A DNA stretch of 64,000 nt from JADKIH01 sp964595205. GTDB lineage: Bacteria > Bacteroidota > Bacteroidia > AKYH767-A > 2013-40CM-41-45. Of the stretch, positions 1 through 9,500 are shown piece after piece. Position 1 is the stretch's first letter, and each line of letters starts with the position of its first letter. The DNA lies in assembly GCA_964595205.1 (NCBI GenBank), contig CAZQOQ010000036.1:310001-374000 (forward strand), given 5' to 3'. The notes under the pieces are model-generated. The model worked only from the letters and a program-made list of their open reading frames with translations, had not been told where the DNA came from and ran no database searches. Both the position numbers and the translations under genes were made by a program.

Positions 1-50
1 CTGTTGTAAATTTATTCAAGGCACTTGGCGGCGGCTGGAATGCTAAATAA
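1..50 (+). CDS. C-terminal tail of an efflux outer-membrane protein (partial)
   Basis: The first bases read in frame 3 as VVNLFKALGGGWNAK followed by TAA at 48-50. The segment 'LFKALGGGW' closely resembles the extreme C-terminus of NodT/OprM-type outer-membrane factors of RND efflux pumps, where the last helix typically ends in '.LYKALGGGW'. Only 15 residues are visible, so the call rests on this motif alone. The rest of the gene lies upstream of the window. The polyphosphate kinase gene follows on the same strand after 48 nt. Confidence 0.5.
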   Translation, partial: VVNLFKALGGGWNAK

Positions 51-98
51 ATGTTGAGTACTTTTTCTTTATAAAATTTCAGAAAATATTTCATACCC

Positions 99-1133
99 AT
101 GGCAAAGACAAAGAATATTACTTCCCAATCAAAAGGAAAATCAATCAGACAATCAATAAAGCCTGGTTCCAAAAAATCAAAACGGAAGAGTGAAGCAAGG
201 GAAAGGCTGGAAGACCTGGGAAAGCTCAGTAAGAAAGATCTCATCAAAAGGGCAAAAAAATTTTCTGAAAAATATTGTGTGGGTGACGGTTCTAAATTTC
301 GCCTGAAGAATTATAAGACGAAAGCCGACTTTGATTTAGGTTCTGAGGAAAAACCTTTAGTAAGACAAACTCTTCAAATGGGTGTCGAGGCACTCGCAAC
401 GTTACAGGATATTTTATATGCACAGGATAAGTGGTCTCTTCTTCTGATTTTCCAGGCCATGGATGCAGCAGGAAAAGATGGCGCCATCAAGCATGTAATG
501 TCGGGTGTCAATCCCCAGGGTTGCCAGGTTTCATCTTTTAAAGCCCCCTCGTCTGAAGAACTGGATCATGATTTTTTGTGGCGTTGCCTGAAACATTTAC
601 CGGAAAGAGGACGCATTGGAATATTTAACAGGTCGTATTATGAAGAAGTTCTTGTTGTACGTGTACACGAAAATATTTTAAAATCTCAAAAACTTCCGGA
701 ACGACTTGTTACAAAAAATATTTGGGAAAACCGGTTTCAGGATATTCGAAACTTTGAAAAATATCTTCACCGGAACGGAACGATTGTCATCAAATTTTTT
801 CTGAATGTTTCAAGAGATGAACAAAAAGAGCGATTTATTGAGCGTGTCGATAATCCGGATAAAAACTGGAAATTTAGTCCAGCGGATGCACGCGAGAGAA
901 AATTCTGGAAACAGTATATGAATGCTTACGAGGATATGATCAGAAATACCTCCACCGACAAATCGCCATGGTACGTTGTTCCCGCCGACAATAAATCATA
1001 TGCGAGAATTATTATCGCCTCAGCTATTATTCATGCGCTTGACGAAATGGGTCTGGAGTATCCAAAGGTAAGCAGGGAAAAAATGGCTGAATTATTGGCT
1101 GTGAAAAAAGAACTGCTTTCTGAAAGAAAATAG
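99..1133 (+). CDS. ppk2: PPK2-family polyphosphate kinase / polyphosphate:nucleotide phosphotransferase
   Basis: A 344-residue protein of the PPK2 family, which uses polyphosphate to phosphorylate nucleotides (or the reverse). The P-loop is at about residues 120-128 (AMDAAGKDG) and the Walker B/lid region at 171-190 (GRIGIFNRSYYEEVLVVRVH). Both are diagnostic of PPK2. The catalytic domain spans roughly residues 60-330. The first ~45 residues are a Lys/Ser/Arg-rich, probably disordered extension absent from the shortest family members. The sequence alone does not settle whether NMP or NDP is the acceptor. The ATG at 99 follows an A/T-rich leader. A SulP permease gene starts 23 nt downstream on the same strand, so the two are probably co-transcribed. 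Confidence 0.9.
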   Translation: MAKTKNITSQSKGKSIRQSIKPGSKKSKRKSEARERLEDLGKLSKKDLIKRAKKFSEKYCVGDGSKFRLKNYKTKADFDLGSEEKPLVRQTLQMGVEALATLQDILYAQDKWSLLLIFQAMDAAGKDGAIKHVMSGVNPQGCQVSSFKAPSSEELDHDFLWRCLKHLPERGRIGIFNRSYYEEVLVVRVHENILKSQKLPERLVTKNIWENRFQDIRNFEKYLHRNGTIVIKFFLNVSRDEQKERFIERVDNPDKNWKFSPADARERKFWKQYMNAYEDMIRNTSTDKSPWYVVPADNKSYARIIIASAIIHALDEMGLEYPKVSREKMAELLAVKKELLSERK

Positions 1134-1156
1134 TTGTGTTTTGAAATTATTATCTG

Positions 1157-2824
1157 ATGCTTTGGAAAAAATATTTCCCGCCTCTTATATGGCTTAAAGG
1201 ATATAATTCAAATACATTACGCAACGATATTGTCGCGGGTATAACACTCGCGGCTTATGGTATTCCGGTTTCACTTGCCTATGCAACATTGGCCGGTTTG
1301 CCTCCTCAGTATGGAATTTATGGATACCTCATCGGAGGATTTTTTTATTCTTTGTTAGGCACAGGTAAACAACTGGCAATAGGACCCACTTCGGCTATAT
1401 CTCTGCTGATTGGGACTACAATTGCCGGAATGGCGGATGGCGATGTTCAGCGCTGGGCCGATATTGCATCACTCACTGCATTAGTGTTTTCCGTTATGGC
1501 CATACTCGCCTATATTTTGAGACTAAGCGGAATTATTAATTTCATAAGCGAAACCGTTTTAGTCGGATTTAAAGCAGGAGCATGCCTGACAATCGGCTTA
1601 ACACAGCTGCCAAAATTATTCGGTGTTTCTGGTGGTGGAGAGAATTTTTTTGAGAGATTATTTATCCTGATTAAACAACTGCCGGAAACCAATCTCTCTA
1701 TTTTTATTTTCGGGATATCGGCGATCCTGGTTTTAATTCTCGGCGAAAAATTTTTGCCGGGAAAGCCTGTTGCGTTAGTAGTTGTGATTATTTCTGTGAT
1801 ACTTATAACAGCGACTTCTCTTGGTTCATTAGGGTTTAGTGTTGTTGGGGTAATTCCCTCAGGGTTGCCTTCTTTTCATCTGCCATCCTTAAGGGTTCGC
1901 GATGTTGACGGAGTGGTTCCCCTCGCATTGGCATGTTTTTTACTTTCTTATATAGAAAGCGTTTCAGCAGCAAGAACGCTGGCACAAAAGAATGGTTACG
2001 AAATCGATCCACGACAGGAGTTACTCGCATTGGGAATTGCAAACGGCGCGACGGCTTTTGGACAGGGGTATCCTGTTGCAGGTGGTTTGTCACAGTCGTC
2101 CGTTAATGATGCTGCTGGCGCAAAAACAACTTTGTCGCTGATTTTTGCATCGCTTTCAATCGCCTTGTGTTTACTTTTCTTAACCGGCATGCTTCAAAAT
2201 TTACCTATGGTAATACTCGCATCAATTGTACTTGTGGCAATAAGAGGGTTATTCGATCTAAAGGAAATAAAACATATTTATAAAGTTGATAAAAGAGAAT
2301 TCGCTATTGTTCTGACTGCATTTTTCGGAGTGATTGTTTTCGGGATATTAAAAGGAGTCATTCTCGCAGCATTAACAACATTGATTTTACTCATTCGTGC
2401 AACTTCAAGCCCTAATGTTGCTTTTTTAGGAAGGATACCAGGTACAAATCGATATTCTGATATGGATCGCCATCCTGACAATCAAAAAATCCCCGGCGTT
2501 TTAATTGTCAGAGTTGAATCTTCGATACTTTATTTTAATTGCGACTATATCATGGAAAAAATCATGAAGAAAATATCAGCAGAAAAAGATACTATAAATA
2601 CTGTCATATGTGATTTGAATTCTACTCCTCATATAGACATAGCCGGAGCACGGTTTTTTAAAAAACTTTTGTTCGATTTGAATGATAGAAAAATTACTTT
2701 AAAAATAGCCGAAGCCCGTTCGGAAGTACGTGATATGTTAAGAGCGGAAAACCTGGAAGAGATCTATGGACACATTAGCAGAAAGGTTTCGGTGAATGAT
2801 ATGGTGAAAGAAGCTTCAATGTAA
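1157..2824 (+). CDS. SulP-family anion permease with C-terminal STAS domain
   Basis: A 555-residue inner-membrane transporter of the SulP/SLC26 family. The N-terminal signature (LRNDIVAGITLAAYGIPVSLAYA, about residues 20-42) and the following Gly-rich hydrophobic segments form the usual transmembrane core of about 12-14 spans to residue ~420. A cytoplasmic STAS domain (about 440-550) follows, with 'ICDLNSTPHIDIAGARFF' matching the anti-sigma-factor-antagonist fold. Family members carry sulfate, bicarbonate or other anions by proton/sodium symport or exchange; the substrate cannot be read from sequence. It sits 23 nt after ppk2. The convergent DUF4136 gene ends 6 nt beyond its stop. Confidence 0.9.
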   Translation: MLWKKYFPPLIWLKGYNSNTLRNDIVAGITLAAYGIPVSLAYATLAGLPPQYGIYGYLIGGFFYSLLGTGKQLAIGPTSAISLLIGTTIAGMADGDVQRWADIASLTALVFSVMAILAYILRLSGIINFISETVLVGFKAGACLTIGLTQLPKLFGVSGGGENFFERLFILIKQLPETNLSIFIFGISAILVLILGEKFLPGKPVALVVVIISVILITATSLGSLGFSVVGVIPSGLPSFHLPSLRVRDVDGVVPLALACFLLSYIESVSAARTLAQKNGYEIDPRQELLALGIANGATAFGQGYPVAGGLSQSSVNDAAGAKTTLSLIFASLSIALCLLFLTGMLQNLPMVILASIVLVAIRGLFDLKEIKHIYKVDKREFAIVLTAFFGVIVFGILKGVILAALTTLILLIRATSSPNVAFLGRIPGTNRYSDMDRHPDNQKIPGVLIVRVESSILYFNCDYIMEKIMKKISAEKDTINTVICDLNSTPHIDIAGARFFKKLLFDLNDRKITLKIAEARSEVRDMLRAENLEEIYGHISRKVSVNDMVKEASM

Positions 2825-2830
2825 TATTCA

Positions 2831-3388
2831 TTATTTTTCTGCAACTTTTGCCGGAGGGTATTTGTACAATATTTTATTCACCGCATCAGCTATTGCTGCA
2901 TCAGGATTTTTCGAGGGGGTATCGATTTCTTTATTTCCTATTCCCTGCCAGATTAATTTTTGTGTGGATGCATCTATAATATCAATTATGATAGATCCGT
3001 CTTTATATTCATAAACGTTTACAGTAGTAGTTCCGCCATAACCCGCTCCCCATCCATAAGGTCTGTAATAACCACCATAACCATACGTATTTGCCGAAAC
3101 AGATTGCTTGTCCTGAAGAATGGCAGTGGTATTAATCAGCACATCGGGTGCGTCATCATTTAGTGTAAATCCCTTCTTGATCATTTCAGCCTTGATTGAA
3201 TTCAGGATTCTGTCCTGGTTTAGCTGGCTGATATTATCCGTTACTTTCATCTTGTAGAAAGCAAATGTTTTATATTTTGAAAAATCAACGGACTTATCAT
3301 AGTCTGTCGTAACTTTTAAAGAAGTGCTGCATCCAATGAATAATATTATGCAGATCGAAATTACAATGGAGAGTAAACTGTTTTTCAT
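2831..3388 (-). CDS. DUF4136-family lipoprotein
   Basis: A 185-residue predicted lipoprotein. The N-terminus is a hydrophobic signal ending in the lipobox 'FIGC' (Cys20), followed by 'TTDYDKSVDFSKYKTFAF', the characteristic start of DUF4136. A Gly/Tyr-rich stretch lies at about residues 101-118, and the C-terminal part (IIDASTQKLIWQGIG) is the second conserved DUF4136 block. Function is unknown; members are envelope lipoproteins. The gene lies 45 nt downstream of a barrel gene on the same strand. A second DUF4136/barrel pair occurs at 33046-34317 in reversed gene order. Confidence 0.8.
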   Translation of the reverse strand: MKNSLLSIVISICIILFIGCSTSLKVTTDYDKSVDFSKYKTFAFYKMKVTDNISQLNQDRILNSIKAEMIKKGFTLNDDAPDVLINTTAILQDKQSVSANTYGYGGYYRPYGWGAGYGGTTTVNVYEYKDGSIIIDIIDASTQKLIWQGIGNKEIDTPSKNPDAAIADAVNKILYKYPPAKVAEK

Positions 3389-3433
3389 TTGATTCAGATT
3401 AATATATTATGCAATTATAATTCTTTTAGTCGA

Positions 3434-4051
3434 CTATTTGAAATACCAGGTTAAGTTAAATCCAAAAACACGGTTAAATGAATCAGAGGTTGTATTTGGA
3501 ATTATTTTGGTTAACCCCATATCATAAAAAAAGTGTCCTTCATAGTTTTCGCGGAAGGCTGCACCAAGTTGAAAGACCAACCCTAAATCCGTATTCTTCA
3601 GGTCATCGTCATTGGAATCGCCAAAACTGATTTTCATTGATTCCTTATATCCATTTGGGTAATATGTTTTTGTTCCCCCTATGCCATATGCAATATACCC
3701 GCCTGCACCAAAAAAGATTTTAGTTTCTTTGGCTGAATTAAAGTTAAAACGAATAGTAAGAGGAAGTTCAAGATAAAGTGGTCTGAAAATGTTTTTATAA
3801 CCCCACGAATCATAATAAGTATAACCCTTTCCGCTTAGTAATAACTGCATATGAAAATCTACTCCATCTGCCAAAGGTGCTTTGCCGGAAAATCCTGTGT
3901 TAAAACTCAGTCGCGTATCTGTATTCGTGCTGACAAATTTTACAGCCGAAATCTGTGCCCCTGCTGTAAATCCAAATTTAAATTGCGCCTTACAATAAAA
4001 ACAAGTAAATATAAATATAACCAGTAGAGTAACTTGTTTCATTGCTTTCAT
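3434..4051 (-). CDS. Outer-membrane beta-barrel protein (PorT-like)
   Basis: A 205-residue protein with signal peptide MKAMKQVTLLVIFIFTCFYCKAQ and then 'FKFGFTAGAQISAVKF', the usual opening of PorT-type small barrels (outer membrane beta-barrel, PF13568-like). Alternating hydrophobic strands continue to the terminal 'FGFNLTWYFK'. An in-frame TTG at 4090 would add 13 residues ahead of the signal peptide, so ATG 4051 (or 4042) is preferred. It is upstream of the DUF4136 lipoprotein gene and probably co-transcribed with it. Cargo or partner is unknown. Confidence 0.7.
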   Translation of the reverse strand: MKAMKQVTLLVIFIFTCFYCKAQFKFGFTAGAQISAVKFVSTNTDTRLSFNTGFSGKAPLADGVDFHMQLLLSGKGYTYYDSWGYKNIFRPLYLELPLTIRFNFNSAKETKIFFGAGGYIAYGIGGTKTYYPNGYKESMKISFGDSNDDDLKNTDLGLVFQLGAAFRENYEGHFFYDMGLTKIIPNTTSDSFNRVFGFNLTWYFK

Positions 4052-4213
4052 TGCAGAGATAATTTGTGACAAATTACAAATTAGATTCAATTCTGCAAGT
4101 GTAAATTAAACATTAAATAATAACTTTTTTAAGGTGGATGTCATATAAAACTAATTTTATTATTATTAAATTGCACCGATTACAGATTAAGTTCTCCATT
4201 AAAATTGAAATTT

Positions 4214-4933
4214 ATGGAAAGAAATTTACCATCCAGGTCCATTAGTGCTGCTCTGGTTTTTTTATTTTTAATAAATTCATGCCTGCTGGCACAGGATGTA
4301 AAAGGCGGAAAAAAATTCTATTCAACATCGGGTGGTGAAGTAATTTTTTCATGGGCTGATGTCACTAAGAATGGTCTTGATGCCGATGTCATCACACGCT
4401 TCACTCTCGTGGTTAACCTCCAATACCAGTTTCATCGTGATTTGAGTGAGCATTTTGGATTGTTTTCCGGAATTAACATCAGGAATGTTGGCTTCATCTA
4501 CGATGATCCTGTCGAAGTGAATACAAGATATAAGGAACGATCTTATACATTTGGAATTCCCGCAGCATTAAAACTGGGAAACATGAAAGGCGGCTTTCTG
4601 TTCGGCGGATATGAAATCGAATTCCCATTCAACTTCAAAGAGAAAAAATTTGTCAATGAGGATAAGGTGTCAAAATCATCTTCCTGGTTCAGTGATAAAA
4701 CTCCCTCCATCTACCAGTCCTTTTTCGGCGGCTTCCAGACCCGCTTCGGCACTCAGATCAAATTCAAATATTATTTCACCGATTTTTTAAATAAGAATTA
4801 TTCAGCCAACGACGGCAATGGAAACATTATTTATCCGTATAAATACATCAATGCAAATGTTTTTTATGTGTCCCTGAGTTTCCAGCTGTTAAGAGGAAAA
4901 TATTTGTATAAATCAAAGACCAGTAAGGCCTGA
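4214..4933 (+). CDS. Predicted outer-membrane beta-barrel protein, uncharacterised
   Basis: A 239-residue protein with a signal peptide (hydrophobic 'ALVFLFLINSCLLAQ', cut before Asp). The rest has alternating aromatic/polar strand patterns and ends in 'VFYVSLSFQLLRGKYLYKS', as in small outer-membrane barrels. I do not recognise a named family. An in-frame TTG at 4205 exists, but ATG 4214 gives a normal signal peptide. The gene diverges from the barrel gene at 3434-4051 across about 160 AT-rich bases and converges with gltS, whose stop is 30 nt away. Confidence 0.65.
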   Translation: MERNLPSRSISAALVFLFLINSCLLAQDVKGGKKFYSTSGGEVIFSWADVTKNGLDADVITRFTLVVNLQYQFHRDLSEHFGLFSGINIRNVGFIYDDPVEVNTRYKERSYTFGIPAALKLGNMKGGFLFGGYEIEFPFNFKEKKFVNEDKVSKSSSWFSDKTPSIYQSFFGGFQTRFGTQIKFKYYFTDFLNKNYSANDGNGNIIYPYKYINANVFYVSLSFQLLRGKYLYKSKTSKA

Positions 4934-4963
4934 ACGGAAACCCGGATGAATAGCCCGGATTTT

Positions 4964-6169
4964 TTATTTTGTAATCTCAGGCAAAACTGAAACAAACCCT
5001 TTTACAATGAATGTATTCGCAAGGTCAACAAAAAATGAGCCCACCAGGGTGATCAACAGGATTGCTTTCGGCGATGGACCATAACGCTTTGTGATCTGTT
5101 CCATGGTAGCCATTGCAACCGGCATGGAGCTTACCGAATAACCGATGAATCCACCGCAAGCAACAGCCGCGTCATAATCTTTTCCAAGTAGCCGGAACAA
5201 CAGGTAATAAGCCACTGACGCTGCAAGCAATACCTGTAAAATTACAATTACAGCTATCGGAAGTATGATTGTTCCTAAAGCTGAAAGCTTAAGGCTCATC
5301 AAACTTATAACCAAAAAGATTTGTAAAGCCAGGTCGCCGATCCTGTCAGTAATATCAGTAGGCATGGGAAGCTTTTTAAGATCTGCAACATTCGTAATCA
5401 GCATTCCTGCGAGCAGTGAACAAAGAAAACCCGGGAGAATCATTTTCATTTCAATTGCAAATGCATTGAGCTGGTTTCCTAACCAGATGGCAACACTCAT
5501 AATTAATAATGTACGTATCAACAAGGAAGTACTTGCCGCCGGTTTAATCTCTGCATCCCCTGTGACCGGTTTGATTTCGTTGCTGCTTTTTTCACTATGA
5601 AGCTTGTGCCTTTTAATGATCCAGGTTACAATTGGCCCGGATATAATTGCTCCCACCGATACGGCAAATGTCGCCGCGCTGATGGCGACAAGTTCTGCAC
5701 CATTTAAACCAAGTTTACTTGCTTCTTTTGCCCATGCCATGGCTGTTCCAGGTCCGCCTACGAAAGAAACACTTCCTGCCAGTAAACCGTAAAATGGATG
5801 CGCTCCTCTTGCAAGTGCAACACCAATGCCCGCCAGGTTTTGTAAAACCAGGAGTATCACGGTGACAATACAAATATAAAGGAGAGGTTTCCCTCCGGTC
5901 CGGAGTGAAGAAAACTTCGCCGTTATTCCCAGCGATACAAAAAACAAAAGGATAAGAATATCGCGCAGGCGTGTTGCAAAATCAATCCTGATGTTGAAGA
6001 ATGACTCCGACAAAGAAACTAAAATTGAAATTAATATTCCTCCGACGACCGCTGACGGAATGGATGCTTTCTTTAAAAAACTTACCCGGTCACACAGAAA
6101 ATCTCCTGTTATCAGAGTCAGCAATGCAATAATTAATGTGATAAATTCAGGTACACTATATACTGTCAT
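4964..6169 (-). CDS. gltS: Sodium/glutamate symporter, GltS family
   Basis: A 401-residue inner-membrane carrier. Hydrophobic segments run throughout. The family hallmarks are present: 'FFVSLGITAKF' near residues 77-87, and the re-entrant motif SFVGGPGTAMAWAKEA (about 134-149), which aligns with the GGHGTA region of GltS. A second inverted-repeat half follows, with 'GGFIGYSVSSMPVAMA' near residue 341. GltS proteins import glutamate with Na+. It lies 7 nt downstream of the AsmA-like gene on the same strand, so the two probably share a transcript. The linker between halves (about 188-210) is Lys/Glu-rich and cytoplasmic. Confidence 0.88.
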   Translation of the reverse strand: MTVYSVPEFITLIIALLTLITGDFLCDRVSFLKKASIPSAVVGGILISILVSLSESFFNIRIDFATRLRDILILLFFVSLGITAKFSSLRTGGKPLLYICIVTVILLVLQNLAGIGVALARGAHPFYGLLAGSVSFVGGPGTAMAWAKEASKLGLNGAELVAISAATFAVSVGAIISGPIVTWIIKRHKLHSEKSSNEIKPVTGDAEIKPAASTSLLIRTLLIMSVAIWLGNQLNAFAIEMKMILPGFLCSLLAGMLITNVADLKKLPMPTDITDRIGDLALQIFLVISLMSLKLSALGTIILPIAVIVILQVLLAASVAYYLLFRLLGKDYDAAVACGGFIGYSVSSMPVAMATMEQITKRYGPSPKAILLITLVGSFFVDLANTFIVKGFVSVLPEITK

Positions 6170-6176
6170 TTAATTA

Positions 6177-8009
6177 TTATTTAGCGTTCCTCAATTTCTT
6201 CTTTTCAAGTTTATAGGCTTTCCTGTTTTCCTTCGACATAAAAACAGTTTCCTTTAATCCGGCCAATGCTGACTTAATGATGAGGTTTATAAACCCGGAA
6301 TTCATTTTCCGGTCAACTCTATAACGTACAATTCGCGGCGGCAAATCTTCTGAGGCAGGATTGCCTGAAGGGAGATAGGCATTAGCTGCAAAGGCGCCTA
6401 CCGAACTTTTCCAACCGGCTTTATTGTGGAGCTGAAGATCTACATCCAGATCATGATAGAAAAATTCCATAATGCCTTCTGAGTACGTCCAGTTTACAGT
6501 TCCGTAAAATTCAATTTTATCTGCCACACCTTTATTAATTTTTGCAGGCGTGTATGCCTGAAGAACAGGATTCATGTCTGTTAAATTGAATTTTCCAAAT
6601 ACAGTCTTTAAAGAAAATTTTGGTGTTGAATAACTGAATCCAAGGTTTACATTAAAATGAACTTTGCCCGCCAGATAAGCATCAATATTTGCTGTTAAAT
6701 CCTCGCCGGTAAAGATATTCGTAATGTTTTTTGCCAACACCGTTCCCCGGTTCACATGAACCTCTGCCACAGTGCTGTCTTTTAATTTTTCGAAGTTAGT
6801 CAGGTTTACATTTGTCACTCGTACTTCCTTTATATTTAAGGGTATAGGAATGGCCACTATCTGCTGACCAAAATATTTAGGAATATTGGACTTATCCACT
6901 TCCTTTGTATTGTCCTTATAAATCGACGCAACTACGCTATCAAGCAGTATATTATCTATGAATATTTTATGGACGGCAATCAACGAGTCGAAATCGAGAT
7001 TGACAATGTTTAATTTTCCGACTGCTGCTGAAAAATCGGTCTTCCCATAACGTATATTTTTCTGAAGCTTTGCGAAACTCATGTTCGGAAAAAATCCAAT
7101 GCCATTCATCTCCACCGATTTTCCGCTATAGGAAAGATTAAACGACTTCATTTGTATATGGAACACGCTGTCTTTGGTTTGAATATCAAGAGAATTAATG
7201 CTCGTATTCAAATCATGAAATTTATAAATTAATGTATCGAGTGTTTTATTTATATTCATCGAATCGATTTTCAGATGATAATCGCTAAAGCTGATATGTT
7301 TGAACGGACCCTTATCCATCGAGCCTTCAAATTTGCCCAGAAGCAAATCCACCTTATTATATAAAAACAAATCTCTTCCCGACTGCTGGCTGATCTGTAT
7401 GTCGTTTAAGGTGATATTAAAATTTTCAATTTTAAACCGACGCTCTTTAAAAGAATTCGAAACCCTGAAGGAGGCATCTTCGAGGTGAAATTCTTTTAAA
7501 AGAAACGACTCTACAAATTTCTTCTTACTCTTTTGTTCCTGGTTATTATTCACGTCTTTTATCGGGAAGAGAACATTTACTTTCCCTTCGAGAGTCAATT
7601 CGATTTCTGGTTTAATAATTTCTATCTGATCCAGGGCTAAATTATTTTCTTTTATCAATTTCATCAGCTGTACATTCGTCAGTAAAATTCGCTGTGTCTT
7701 TAAAATAAAAGAACTGTTGATGTACGGATAGCTGTTCAATGGTTTTTCACGAGGCTGCATAACCACATTTAAAACATTGATATTGCCTTTAAATAAATCG
7801 ACGTGCAGTTTTTCAAATTTTAATTCGTATACATCCGATACAATATTTGAATTGAAACTCTTCAAAAGCGCATCCGATAAAAGTCTGTTAAAATTATTGT
7901 ATAAAAATAATCCGCCTGCAGCAGCCAATAAAATAAATGCTAATGCAATTTTAAGAAGTACTCGTTTCTTCTTTGGTTTATTGTCCTGAGGATTCGGTTT
8001 TGCATCCAT
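6177..8009 (-). CDS. AsmA-like envelope protein with N-terminal membrane anchor
   Basis: A 610-residue protein with a basic N-terminus (PNPQDNKPKKKRVLL), one transmembrane helix (about residues 20-38), then a long periplasmic region of repeated beta-strand/Asp-Asn-rich segments typical of the AsmA/DUF748 superfamily. Such proteins are thought to form hydrophobic grooves for lipid transport between membranes. An in-frame TTG at 8027 would add MLFFNH; ATG 8009 is the better start. The gene precedes gltS by 7 nt and diverges from a BamA-like barrel gene, beyond which lies a second, larger AsmA-like gene. That neighbourhood supports an envelope-biogenesis role. Confidence 0.65.
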   Translation of the reverse strand: MDAKPNPQDNKPKKKRVLLKIALAFILLAAAGGLFLYNNFNRLLSDALLKSFNSNIVSDVYELKFEKLHVDLFKGNINVLNVVMQPREKPLNSYPYINSSFILKTQRILLTNVQLMKLIKENNLALDQIEIIKPEIELTLEGKVNVLFPIKDVNNNQEQKSKKKFVESFLLKEFHLEDASFRVSNSFKERRFKIENFNITLNDIQISQQSGRDLFLYNKVDLLLGKFEGSMDKGPFKHISFSDYHLKIDSMNINKTLDTLIYKFHDLNTSINSLDIQTKDSVFHIQMKSFNLSYSGKSVEMNGIGFFPNMSFAKLQKNIRYGKTDFSAAVGKLNIVNLDFDSLIAVHKIFIDNILLDSVVASIYKDNTKEVDKSNIPKYFGQQIVAIPIPLNIKEVRVTNVNLTNFEKLKDSTVAEVHVNRGTVLAKNITNIFTGEDLTANIDAYLAGKVHFNVNLGFSYSTPKFSLKTVFGKFNLTDMNPVLQAYTPAKINKGVADKIEFYGTVNWTYSEGIMEFFYHDLDVDLQLHNKAGWKSSVGAFAANAYLPSGNPASEDLPPRIVRYRVDRKMNSGFINLIIKSALAGLKETVFMSKENRKAYKLEKKKLRNAK

Positions 8010-8148
8010 ATGGTTGAAAAAAAGCAATAAATGAAAAAGTATTAATTACCCTTTGGGGATAAATGTATGTAATTTTAGGTTTTAAATTTAGGATAAAAAT
8101 CATAACTCGTATACAATATTTTTGACATTTGTCGGCTTTGATTTATTC

Positions 8149-9321
8149 ATGAGAATACATGCTTTTATAACAATATGTTTTCTAATTGCCTTAAATGCAC
8201 CTGCCCAGAATCCAATTGATACTACCAAACGTGACCTCATCGACTATACCATGAAAATACTGAAGAGAAAACCTCCCCGTGACCAGGATCAGTTATCAAG
8301 AAAAGTAAGATTTTCAATTGTCCCCGTTACTGCCGGAAGTGAAGGTCAGGTTGCCATTTCTGCTATCAACTTTGCGTTCTATCAGGGTGAAACGGAACTG
8401 ACAAATTTGTCCACGGTCTATTTTTATCCTTATGCCAGTTTTACGGGAAGATATTCATTTATCGTTATCTCAGATTTGTGGTCGTCGGGGAATACTTATT
8501 TTTCAAATGGCGACTTCCGCATTAGTTCAAACAGCTACAATGATTACGGTCTAGGGTCTTCTTCTTCCGAAGATTCTTCGATTGTCGTCGATTACAACCA
8601 TGCAAGAATACGTTTCGATGTAAACAGGAATTTATTCGGTTTCCTGTATGCAGGCATTGGATATTCCCTGGATTATTATTACGACATTGCTCAAAAAGCC
8701 CCGGAATTTTCGGAATCTGATTTTGAAAATTATCCGTATGGCACATCCAGGACAGCTATTTCTTCCGGGATGACCTTTAATCTTTTCCGGGATAAACGGA
8801 AAAACAGTATTAATCCCGAAGGCGGTTATTATGGAAGTGTATCTTATAATTTTTTTCATCCATCCCTGGGAAGTACTTATACATGGAATTCCTTATATGT
8901 CGACTTGCGCAGGTATTATCTTTTGAATACAGAATACAGGAGCATTCTTGCCATGCGATTATTTTACTGGGATACGTGGGGTGAAGTACCTTATCTCGAT
9001 CAGCCAGCTACGTTCACCGATCGTGAATCACGGATTGCCCGGGGTTACAGTTATTCCCGATTTCGTGGGAAAGGAATGCTGTTCGGCGAAGCAGAATACA
9101 GGTTCTCGATCTCAAAGAATCAATTCTGGGGCGGAGTCGTTTTTGCAAATGCCCAATCGCTTCGGGAACCCTCCTCAGATATCTTTGAGGCAATCAATCC
9201 GGCTGCGGGTATCGGGCTGCGGGTGAAATTCAATAAAAGATCCAATACTAATCTAACACTCGACGTTGCTGAGGGCCGGGATGGATTGAACTGGTACATT
9301 AATATCGGAGAATATTTTTAA
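8149..9321 (+). CDS. BamA/TamA-like surface-antigen barrel without POTRA domains
   Basis: A 390-residue outer-membrane protein. A signal peptide (MRIHAFITICFLIALNAPAQ) is followed by ~35 residues and then strands typical of the Omp85 'bacterial surface antigen' barrel. The conserved 'ARGYSYSRFRGKGMLFGEAEYR' region (about 295-316) corresponds to the RGY...RFR loop-6 segment of BamA/TamA. The end 'GLNWYINIGEYF' carries a terminal aromatic residue. There is no room for POTRA domains, so this is a barrel-only Omp85 relative. An in-frame TTG at 8122 is less likely than ATG 8149. It lies between two AsmA-like genes, so a TamA/TamB-like partnership is possible but unproven. Confidence 0.7.
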   Translation: MRIHAFITICFLIALNAPAQNPIDTTKRDLIDYTMKILKRKPPRDQDQLSRKVRFSIVPVTAGSEGQVAISAINFAFYQGETELTNLSTVYFYPYASFTGRYSFIVISDLWSSGNTYFSNGDFRISSNSYNDYGLGSSSSEDSSIVVDYNHARIRFDVNRNLFGFLYAGIGYSLDYYYDIAQKAPEFSESDFENYPYGTSRTAISSGMTFNLFRDKRKNSINPEGGYYGSVSYNFFHPSLGSTYTWNSLYVDLRRYYLLNTEYRSILAMRLFYWDTWGEVPYLDQPATFTDRESRIARGYSYSRFRGKGMLFGEAEYRFSISKNQFWGGVVFANAQSLREPSSDIFEAINPAAGIGLRVKFNKRSNTNLTLDVAEGRDGLNWYINIGEYF

Positions 9322-9500
9322 ATCATTTCATTTAGCATGACCGGATGATGAATATCATAGTGATTATTTTTTCTAAGTATAATCTTTGAAGTTTATAATT
9401 TGATTTATGATATATCATTGTTTTTCTGGTTTGCCAATCATAAAAGAAATCATTAATTGTATTTTATTTAAGTTTACTGCGCCTTTATATAGTGTTGAAT